Source: an uncultured Ruminococcus sp. (GTDB lineage Bacteria; Bacillota; Clostridia; Oscillospirales; Ruminococcaceae). From it: a DNA stretch of 57,465 nt. Shown here one piece after another: positions 25,952 to 32,672 of the stretch (position 1 is the first letter of the stretch; every line of letters starts with the position of its first letter). Under the pieces are notes generated by a model. The model had not been told where the DNA came from. It was given only the letters and a program-made list of their open reading frames with translations, and ran no database searches. Location of the stretch: contig CADAEJ010000008.1 of NCBI GenBank assembly GCA_902786965.1, positions 1 through 57,465 of the forward strand. Direction: 5' to 3'. The position numbers were made by a program, and so were the translations under genes.

Positions 25952-27613
25952 TCAAACAAAGTCACTTGAAAAGCGCTGCTTTGTATTGCGGGTATGTGTC
26001 ATATCAATATTAAGCTCTGTGGTAAACTCGCCCTGTGCATCTGAGGTGCCTGCGGCGGTTTTGTAATCGAATCGGATACGCAGCTTTTCGCAGTTATCTG
26101 CAATATCACTCACCTTGATCTTCCAGCTGCCGCTATGTGCATCGGCAAGCTGATAGGTCATGTTGGCACCGCTTTCAAAATGATGCTCGCTGCCGCCCGA
26201 ACAGAGAGTACAGTTGGTGTTTTGTGCTGTATCCGCAGTGTAGGAATATGCACTAAAGGTCACCTCCTGCATACTGCCCAGAAACTCGGGCGACGGGGAA
26301 AGCTCGACGGAAAGCTCGCCTTTCGCACTGACGGTAATATTGCAGGATACGGGCTTTGTGCTGCCTGCTGATGATGCAAGATCGTACACGGTTTTGCTCT
26401 TGCAGTCAGATGCTTTGGAAAAATCGGGGTGCATAAGCTTGTAGATCGTCTGATCCTGTGCGGCAAGATCCAGTTCTATGCAGATGAATTTTCCTGCATC
26501 TTCAAAGCTGTAGGGATACTTGCGAATGTACAATCTGCATCTGTTGTCTGTCGGGCAGTACAGCTTCAAGTCGGAAAGAGGCGCGCTGTAATGCATATTT
26601 GCGCTGTCCTCACAATTCTCGTTGATACTGCTGCACAAAGAGATCCTCCACTTATCAGAATTGTTCAGAAACAGCTGCGGCAGGCCGATATCCTCAGACT
26701 TGCCCTGCTGCACGACCTGCGGTCTGACGGCAGATCGTGTATCCGCAGGCGTTGACTTGGTAGTGTATTCAAAGCGCGAACCTTTAAGGCTTGTAAGAAG
26801 CTCGGCAGCCTCCGATCTCAGCTCGGCGAGATCTGTCTGCTCTGCCTGATCCGGACGGTAATCTCCCTGAATAGTATTATTATGCAGCGCTATTGGTATG
26901 CCGACAGCGAGCGCGCCCGAAATAAATGCTGCTGCAAGCTTTACACCAAGACCTGTTGTGAGCGCCGCCCCCGACAAGCTGATCGGCGGTGAAGCGCTTT
27001 CAAACGCGGCATTCATCACCGCGCCGAGGGGTACAACGCACAATACGCTGCCGTTTCTGCACAGAGCTTTAAGCTTTGCTGACAGCTTCCTGCGCGCCTG
27101 AAAAAGCTTCTGTTTAGCGGCATTTTCACTGATGCCGAGCGCCTCGCCGACCTGTGCAACGGTCATTTCTTCAAAATAGTACATTATGACCGCACTGCGC
27201 ATATCAGGCTTGAGGCTGTCGATAGCTTTGCGCAGCTGCTGCCGAGTCTGTTCATTTTCGATATAATCCTGCGGCAGAGTTACTGGCGAGTTGAGGGTCC
27301 GGCTTTGTATCGTACTTTCCATTTCCTCATTGCTGTCAAAATGTGCGGTCGCTGATTCATCGCAAAGGAACCTTACGCATTTGCGGTAGGCGATGGAATA
27401 CAGCCACGAGCCGAACGCTTCGGGGCAGCGAAGGTCGGAAAGCTTTTCAATAGCCGTCAGGAAGGTGTCGGATACGATATCCTCGGCGGCCTGCCTTGAA
27501 TCTATATTCTTGCTGACAAAGAACCATATGCGGTCGCGGTACTGCTTGTAGAGCATCTCGATCGCATCTTTATCCCCCGAGCGTGCTGCTTTTACCAGCT
27601 GTGCGCTTTTCAT
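25952..27613 (-). CDS. Membrane-anchored ECF sigma factor with C-terminal extracytoplasmic domain
   Basis: 553 residues. Region 2 spans about 12-85 (AIEMLYKQYRDRIWFFV, AAEDIVSDTFLTAIEKL, GSWLYSIAYRKCVRF). Region 4 spans about 125-180 (KPDMRSAVIMYYFEEMT, ALGISENAAKQKLFQARRKL). A hydrophobic helix is at about 222-244, followed by about 300 residues of predicted extracytoplasmic beta-rich sequence. The layout matches the 35.6-37.3 kb paralogue domain for domain. ATG 27613 is chosen for GGGGAGG about eight bases upstream, rather than GTG 27622, which touches that ribosome site. Unlike its paralogue it is not followed by a transporter; a terminator comes next. Confidence 0.88.
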   Translation of the reverse strand: MKSAQLVKAARSGDKDAIEMLYKQYRDRIWFFVSKNIDSRQAAEDIVSDTFLTAIEKLSDLRCPEAFGSWLYSIAYRKCVRFLCDESATAHFDSNEEMESTIQSRTLNSPVTLPQDYIENEQTRQQLRKAIDSLKPDMRSAVIMYYFEEMTVAQVGEALGISENAAKQKLFQARRKLSAKLKALCRNGSVLCVVPLGAVMNAAFESASPPISLSGAALTTGLGVKLAAAFISGALAVGIPIALHNNTIQGDYRPDQAEQTDLAELRSEAAELLTSLKGSRFEYTTKSTPADTRSAVRPQVVQQGKSEDIGLPQLFLNNSDKWRISLCSSINENCEDSANMHYSAPLSDLKLYCPTDNRCRLYIRKYPYSFEDAGKFICIELDLAAQDQTIYKLMHPDFSKASDCKSKTVYDLASSAGSTKPVSCNITVSAKGELSVELSPSPEFLGSMQEVTFSAYSYTADTAQNTNCTLCSGGSEHHFESGANMTYQLADAHSGSWKIKVSDIADNCEKLRIRFDYKTAAGTSDAQGEFTTELNIDMTHTRNTKQRFSSDFV

Positions 27614-27740
27614 CAGCTTCACCTCCCCTTCTTATCTCGCCGATCACCCGTTTATCAAGGCGATCAAGCATTGCGGTTTCGCCGCGGCAGTTCTGATACA
27701 TCTGCCAAAGCACCTGTTTTATCAGTTCGTTAAGTTTCAT
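27570..27740 (-). CDS. Small protein overlapping the sigma start (56 aa)
   Basis: ATG 27740 follows AAAGGTG by seven bases. The product begins MKLNELIKQVLWQMYQNC and contains LDKRVIGEI, both shared with the 59-residue protein before the 37.3 kb sigma gene (MELNELIKNILAQMYKRC, VDKKVMKTI). The gene overlaps the sigma start by 44 bases in another frame. The first half looks helical and amphipathic; the last 17 residues lie in the overlap and may be constrained by the sigma sequence. Function unknown. Confidence 0.7.
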   Translation of the reverse strand: MKLNELIKQVLWQMYQNCRGETAMLDRLDKRVIGEIRRGGEADEKRTAGKSSTLGG

Positions 27741-27775
27741 AAGCAATGCACCTTTGGTTTTGGTTTTTTACTTCT

Positions 27776-27807
27776 GTATATTAAGATAAAAAATCGGCAC
27801 ATTGGTT
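27776..27807 (-). promoter_or_regulatory. Candidate ECF-type promoter of the membrane-anchored sigma gene
   Basis: On the minus strand AAC (27807-27805), 16 bp, then TATCTTAATATAC. It aligns with the promoter region of the paralogue at 37.5 kb, where the -10 is CGTCTAATATA at the same 16-bp spacing. AAC-N16-CGT is the general ECF pattern. It lies about 35 bases before the small ORF, which suggests autoregulation. Confidence 0.45.
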
Positions 27808-27926
27808 ATAACTTTACTTTATCACAGATCAAATGAAGGGAGGCAGGTGCCGTGGCGGTAAAAAGAAAAAAATCAAAAGTGCAGGCTGCTTGTTGTTTTG
27901 TTATTTACATCGGCTGATGACTGCAT

Positions 27927-29030
27927 CTATATACAACTTAATGCCCGTTCATATATGCTTTTATCATAGCCGCTGCTTTGTTTTCCGTCTAATACACAAT
28001 ACTGTGTTTTACCGTCAGATGTTGTGTATACTATTGCGGTATCTTCTTGGATCAAGCCCTCGATACCCTCGTTTTTCAATTTAAAGTACTCGATCGCTTC
28101 GGGCTTTGAGGGATCGTTGTATAAATAAGAGAGTACTTTTTCATTATCATAATATATGTCTATCGTTTTGTTGAAGTAAACTGTTCTTTGTTCATGGCCG
28201 ATGATGCGCCTATACTCTGTCTGAAAAGTATTTTTGCTGAAACAGTTTTTTGCAGGTGTCTCCAAACTCTCATAGCCGTGCCAGCCGTCCATCATTCCTT
28301 CGGGGAATGCGAACTTTACAAGCCATAGAATAAAAGCTATTCCGACCACCCCGAATGCGAGAATAGACTCGCTTTTGACAGTGACATTTTCGGGCAGCTC
28401 GCTGTTCATCAAGCCGCCGAATAAAACGGTCTGTATCAATGCGGTAACAATTGCAAGTCTGAATCCGCAGGCAAACGCAAAGCCGCTTTTGTACAGTTCG
28501 TTTGAACTGTTTCTGACCGAGTTCTCTGATATAATTACAAAGACTGCGGCGGCAATTATCAGCACCGCAGAGGCTATCATATGCTTTTTGCCGATGTTCA
28601 GCTTTTGCTCGCCGTTGTGGGCATCTATATCGCTGAAAAGGCGGAAGATAACTATCTGCACGGCAAAGAGATATATGTTGCCGAGGATAAAATAGACGCT
28701 TTGCGTTTTATCCTTTGCGATAAGGTAGGCTATCAGCTTGACGATCTCATAGGCGGCAGTAATGCCAACAAAGCCGAGCAGCTTTTTCTTGAAGCTGTAC
28801 AGAAGTGACTGCTCTTTGAAGATCATCAGAAAGATAACGAACGCTGCCACGAACACGACCACGCTGTACAGCACGAGCGTCCAGAGCATATCAAATATGT
28901 ATTTGCCGCTTGTGATGCTCTTTGCAAGGAAGGTCTTGTTGTACTCGCCGATAAGGTTCATAAAAATCTCCTGCACACAGAACAGCAGGAAAACGAATAT
29001 GTACTTTTTTGAAAAGGTCTTGATCTGCAT
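27927..29030 (-). CDS. Integral membrane protein of unknown function
   Basis: 367 residues with about seven TM segments in the first 240 (for example residues 9-27, 46-70, 85-102, 112-130, 150-170, 185-205, 218-238), then an extracytoplasmic or cytosolic tail of about 125 residues rich in Tyr and charged residues. No family motif is recognised. It has its own promoter and GGGGAGGAG ribosome site. The neighbours do not point to a function. Confidence 0.75.
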   Translation of the reverse strand: MQIKTFSKKYIFVFLLFCVQEIFMNLIGEYNKTFLAKSITSGKYIFDMLWTLVLYSVVVFVAAFVIFLMIFKEQSLLYSFKKKLLGFVGITAAYEIVKLIAYLIAKDKTQSVYFILGNIYLFAVQIVIFRLFSDIDAHNGEQKLNIGKKHMIASAVLIIAAAVFVIISENSVRNSSNELYKSGFAFACGFRLAIVTALIQTVLFGGLMNSELPENVTVKSESILAFGVVGIAFILWLVKFAFPEGMMDGWHGYESLETPAKNCFSKNTFQTEYRRIIGHEQRTVYFNKTIDIYYDNEKVLSYLYNDPSKPEAIEYFKLKNEGIEGLIQEDTAIVYTTSDGKTQYCVLDGKQSSGYDKSIYERALSCI

Positions 29031-29063
29031 TGTTGTACTCCTCCCCGGGAATTATCTGCTTAT

Positions 29064-29091
29064 ATCATACCACATCATCAATATTTGTCAA
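29064..29091 (-). promoter_or_regulatory. Promoter of the membrane protein gene
   Basis: On the minus strand TTGACA (29091-29086), 16 bp, TATGAT (29069-29064). Confidence 0.75.
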
Positions 29092-29139
29092 CTATGCAAA
29101 GACCCGAAGTCACTTCTTTGCCACAGCCCTTTAAAGCAA

Positions 29140-29166
29140 AAGAGGGGGAGCTGTCCTCCCCCTCTT
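29140..29166 (-). terminator. Terminator of the zincin/ricin-repeat gene
   Basis: AGAGGGGGAG and CTCCCCCTCT form a 10-bp stem around CTGTC; on the minus strand it is followed by TTTTGCTTT. It lies just downstream of the stop at 29221. Confidence 0.75.
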
Positions 29167-29220
29167 AATGACCGAAACTAACGTTTTTTTCTTTCGTCAT
29201 ATTTTTATGACGCGCAGCTA

Positions 29221-31617
29221 TCAGGCTCTGACAATCGAAAAGTTTTCAGCCTTGCTTGAAAGAACTGCATTTGTGCCTTTGAATGCAAGTCCTCTTTTTG
29301 ATGTGAGCATAGGTCTGATACTTACTGTTCCGTCAAAGTTTATATTCAGGCTCCAGGTCTGGGCGCGGTAATAACCTGTGAAATAGCACAAGCCTATCGA
29401 GTTGCCCTCGCTGTTCCAGGCGTTGCTCAGATCAAGATACGTGCGGTTGGAATTTACCTCTGCAATTACCTCATAGAAGCCGTTTCTGAACTGCATTACA
29501 CGCCAATAATAAGGCGTTGATGTTTTTATTACCTTGCTGCCTGAATAGCCAAGGTATTTTCCGTCAGATGTCTTGAATGCGTATCTTCCGCTGCGGTATA
29601 CATAATCCTGTGCTTTCTGGATGATCCACTTCTGCTTGAGCGAGCCGTCTGCCTCGGCGATCTTTACGGTTTTTTTCGCGCTGTCCCACATCATACACTT
29701 GCTCGGGTTCGCCTTTGAAACGATCGTGCAAAGCCCGTCACTGCCTATCTGGAATCTCCACTGGCGCAGCGATTCATATCTGCTTACGGAATATACTGCG
29801 CAGCCTGCTCCGTTTACCGCGCCGTCGGCTGTAATGGTAAGGAAGTTGTTGGAGCTGCTGGGCTTGAGGGCAAAGAATCCGTCATTGGTGTTTGCCACAT
29901 TCCAAGTCTGCGAAGATGTTGCGCTGAAGGTATCCATCGTAAGATCTTTGCCGTTGGATGTAACGGTCAGCACCTTATCGTCAGCTGCATTCTTGATGAA
30001 ATACTTTCCGTTGTCCGTATTTACCTTTGTGAATACCCACTGATTCTTAGGATCTGTAAGCTTTAAGCCGCCAACCAGTTTGAAACCGAAGAAATCTCCG
30101 TCCTGACGCATAGGCATTTTTTTATCGCCTTCACGCGGATTAGTCAGGCAGTAGGTGCCGTTGCTCATCGCAGTAAATTTGAAAACAGAGAAGGAATAAA
30201 TATCCTCAATGTCGTAGCTTTTGTTTTCTGCCCACACGCTTGAAAGCCTGAAGATCGTCATAACGTTTTCAGGATCATTTACCGGTGCTATACGGATACT
30301 GTCACCAAATGCTGACGGATAATAGTAAAGCTTGAGCTGAAGATTGCTTTGTGAGCTGTTTTTCTGATCCATCATCTTGAACACTCCGCCTCTTCCGCTT
30401 GACGAAGGCTTGAACGATACGAACTGCTTGGAATAATAGTTCTGCATGGTGTATGTGCCAAGGCAGTAAAGTCTGTTTGTCTTGCTCGGTGTCAGCTTCC
30501 AGAATTCAGGGTACATACCTATCTTGTGGTTGTTGTTGCGCGTGTCGATGACCTTTGCGCCAAGTATCGCAATGTAAAAGTCGTCAAGGATATTCGGTGA
30601 ACCGTTATTATTCTGAGGCCACATATAACCGTTGACAGGATTATAGAAATATCTTTTGCCGTTGATCTGCCTTTCCTCTATCCGATCGGTATTAACTATT
30701 TTGTCGTCAGCCGTTTCTGTGCCGTAATCATGACATTTAGGGAAATTAAAGCCCTTGGTAGTCGAGAACATTTTCTTGAAATAATGATCAAAATGATGCA
30801 GCCACTCATGAACTACAAGCCCTGTGGTATCAACGCAGAAGTACTTCTCGCTGCCGTTGAACCTTGCGTTTTTCATCTGAATGATCTCTTTTCTCGTGTC
30901 AACGACCTGAACGTATGACATACCGCTTTCCCAGGCGATCGGTGCGTCTTTGGAATATTCTATATCTCTTTCTTCTGAACCAAATACGCCTTCTCTTCCG
31001 CTGAATAAGAAAACAGAATCATAGCTTGTGCTTGTGATCTCGTTCTTTTCAGCCGCTGTGAGAGAATCCTTTATATTGCCGTAAAAGATCTCGTTCGGGT
31101 ATATCGGCATATACTTGCCATTATGCTTGCTCTGTGTGCCTTGTATTGCTCCGAGGTCAATATAACGGTCAACGCTGATGGTCTTGGTGATTATGTCGAT
31201 ATTGTTGTTTGTGTAGTGCTCTACCGAGCTTTCAAAGTTTCTGACTGCTGCATCGATAACAGAATCTATCTGCGAATTCTTATCGATCTTGTAGCGCTTT
31301 GACAGCACCTTGTCCGAGGTATCGCTTTCGTACCAATGGAACTGTACATCTCTGAATTTTACAAAAAGCACCCTGTAGGGCACCTTTTCAGCAAGAGGTG
31401 CAGTATTCTGCTTGTTGTAGCTGTCGATAGCTTTTTTCTTTGCACTTTCGATCTGCGCCTTGATGTGTTCAAGCTCTGCTGTGATCTCGTTCCCCGTGTC
31501 GATCGTATCAGCACCCGCTTTGAGCTGTGTTCCGGGCAATATGGTCGTTACCATGATCGCCGCAGACAAAGCTGCTGTGATCAGCCGTAAGCCGATCCGT
31601 TTCATAGACAATGACAT
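29221..31617 (-). CDS. Secreted zincin-like metalloprotease with ricin-type beta-trefoil repeats
   Basis: 798 residues. A signal peptide covers about 1-35 (GLRLITAALSAAIMVTTIL). The N-terminal domain (about 75-380) contains VVHEWLHHFDHYF near residue 272, an HExxH zinc-binding motif with a further His-rich context, plus an RVLFVKFRDVQFHW strand. The C-terminal 400 residues contain repeated QxW-type units (NQWVFTK, QTWNVANT, RQWRFQIG, QKWIIQKA, YYWRVMQF, QTWSLNIN), the pattern of ricin-B lectin trefoils that bind carbohydrate. A catalytic domain tied to glycan-binding repeats suits a fibre- or mucin-degrading gut organism. The protease family was not identified. It is expressed alone from a strong promoter. 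Confidence 0.8.
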   Translation of the reverse strand: MSLSMKRIGLRLITAALSAAIMVTTILPGTQLKAGADTIDTGNEITAELEHIKAQIESAKKKAIDSYNKQNTAPLAEKVPYRVLFVKFRDVQFHWYESDTSDKVLSKRYKIDKNSQIDSVIDAAVRNFESSVEHYTNNNIDIITKTISVDRYIDLGAIQGTQSKHNGKYMPIYPNEIFYGNIKDSLTAAEKNEITSTSYDSVFLFSGREGVFGSEERDIEYSKDAPIAWESGMSYVQVVDTRKEIIQMKNARFNGSEKYFCVDTTGLVVHEWLHHFDHYFKKMFSTTKGFNFPKCHDYGTETADDKIVNTDRIEERQINGKRYFYNPVNGYMWPQNNNGSPNILDDFYIAILGAKVIDTRNNNHKIGMYPEFWKLTPSKTNRLYCLGTYTMQNYYSKQFVSFKPSSSGRGGVFKMMDQKNSSQSNLQLKLYYYPSAFGDSIRIAPVNDPENVMTIFRLSSVWAENKSYDIEDIYSFSVFKFTAMSNGTYCLTNPREGDKKMPMRQDGDFFGFKLVGGLKLTDPKNQWVFTKVNTDNGKYFIKNAADDKVLTVTSNGKDLTMDTFSATSSQTWNVANTNDGFFALKPSSSNNFLTITADGAVNGAGCAVYSVSRYESLRQWRFQIGSDGLCTIVSKANPSKCMMWDSAKKTVKIAEADGSLKQKWIIQKAQDYVYRSGRYAFKTSDGKYLGYSGSKVIKTSTPYYWRVMQFRNGFYEVIAEVNSNRTYLDLSNAWNSEGNSIGLCYFTGYYRAQTWSLNINFDGTVSIRPMLTSKRGLAFKGTNAVLSSKAENFSIVRA

Positions 31618-31696
31618 TGTTTTTTTCCTCCCTATTTTTTATTTTTTCTCTCTTTCCCCTGTTCAAACAAATCATAGTCTTTTTATAGATGGTATT

Positions 31697-31725
31697 ATTT
31701 TAGCATGATGTGTATATTTTGTCAA
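31697..31725 (-). promoter_or_regulatory. Promoter of the zincin/ricin-repeat gene
   Basis: On the minus strand TTGACA (31725-31720), 17 bp, TAAAAT (31702-31697). The leader is about 75 bases and ends with GGGAGG before the start. Confidence 0.85.
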
Positions 31726-31981
31726 TTGTTTTATCATTTTGTCGGAAGATATGCGAATGAAAATTAACAAAATAAAGCCCTTTCCCTGCGCTATTTTATG
31801 AAATATGCACAAGGTTTAGGGCGAAATTTTGTGAATGTTTTTTACTTAATCGTTTTCCGTTCATAAGCAGAAATTACCATTCAGGGAGGATATGCTATAA
31901 TGCAAAACAGCAGCTTTGCGGGCGAGGCGAAAGCGAACGATAATAGACCGATCGCGCCGCTTACGAACGGAAGCGGTTTTA
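31726..31981. other. Intergenic stretch without a confident gene
   Basis: AT-rich sequence without clear genes. GGGAGGA (31884-31890) precedes ATG 31900, opening a plus-strand frame of about 55 codons that runs antisense into the end of the ATPase gene. I do not trust it. CCGCTT and AAGCGG form a small hairpin near 31959-31978 followed by TTTTAC on the plus strand. Confidence 0.4.
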
Positions 31982-32662
31982 CTATGGGTATTGTGCCTGA
32001 ACTATTGCGCCGTCCTCGATGCGAACGATGCGGTCTGCGCCGCTTGCTATGCATTCATCGTGGGTGACGATAACAACTGTTTTTTCATATTTCTTATTCA
32101 CCTCGTGCAAGAGCGAGATAACTTCCTCGCCTGTTTTCTTGTCGAGGTTGCCTGTCGGTTCGTCACACAGCACTATCTGCGGATCGTTGGCGAGGGCTCT
32201 TGCTATCGCACATCTCTGCTGCTGACCGCCCGAAAGCTCGGACGGCAGGTGACCTTTTCTATCCGAAAGTCCGAGTATATCGCAAAGCTCGTCGATGTAA
32301 GCATTATCGGGACGTTTGCCCGACAGAAGCACGGGGACGATTATGTTCTCCGTGACTGTCAGCTCGGGGATAAGGCAGAATTTCTGGAACACAAAGCCGA
32401 TGTTTTCACGGCGAATTTTTGCGAGCTTTTTGTCCTTGGTCGCGGTGACTTTGGTATCGCCGATGTATACATCTCCCGAGGTGGCTTTATCAAGGCAGCC
32501 AAGCATATGCAAAAGCGTTGATTTGCCGCTGCCGCTTGTGCCGCAGATAGCGGTGAAAGAGCCTTTTTCGATTTCAAGGTCAACGCCTTTGAGTGCATCG
32601 ACGGTCTGTGTGCCCATTTTGTATTGCTTGGTAAGCCCGACGGTTTTTATCTGAATATCCAT
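31982..32662 (-). CDS. ABC transporter ATP-binding protein (MacB type)
   Basis: A 226-residue ATPase: Walker A GTSGSGKST, Q-loop VFQKFCLI, signature LSGGQQQRCAIARAL, Walker [14 protein letters not shown], switch His in IVTHD. It lies ten bases after the FtsX permease and should power it. It is the last gene of the small ORF / sigma / permease / ATPase operon of 31.98-37.5 kb. Confidence 0.92.
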   Translation of the reverse strand: MDIQIKTVGLTKQYKMGTQTVDALKGVDLEIEKGSFTAICGTSGSGKSTLLHMLGCLDKATSGDVYIGDTKVTATKDKKLAKIRRENIGFVFQKFCLIPELTVTENIIVPVLLSGKRPDNAYIDELCDILGLSDRKGHLPSELSGGQQQRCAIARALANDPQIVLCDEPTGNLDKKTGEEVISLLHEVNKKYEKTVVIVTHDECIASGADRIVRIEDGAIVQAQYP

Positions 32663-32672
32663 TTATGCCTCC

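Noticed and set aside
31900-32064. Plus-strand ORF of about 55 codons with a GGGAGGA ribosome-like site
   Set aside because: It runs antisense into the end of an ABC ATPase gene, has no recognisable residues and no promoter.
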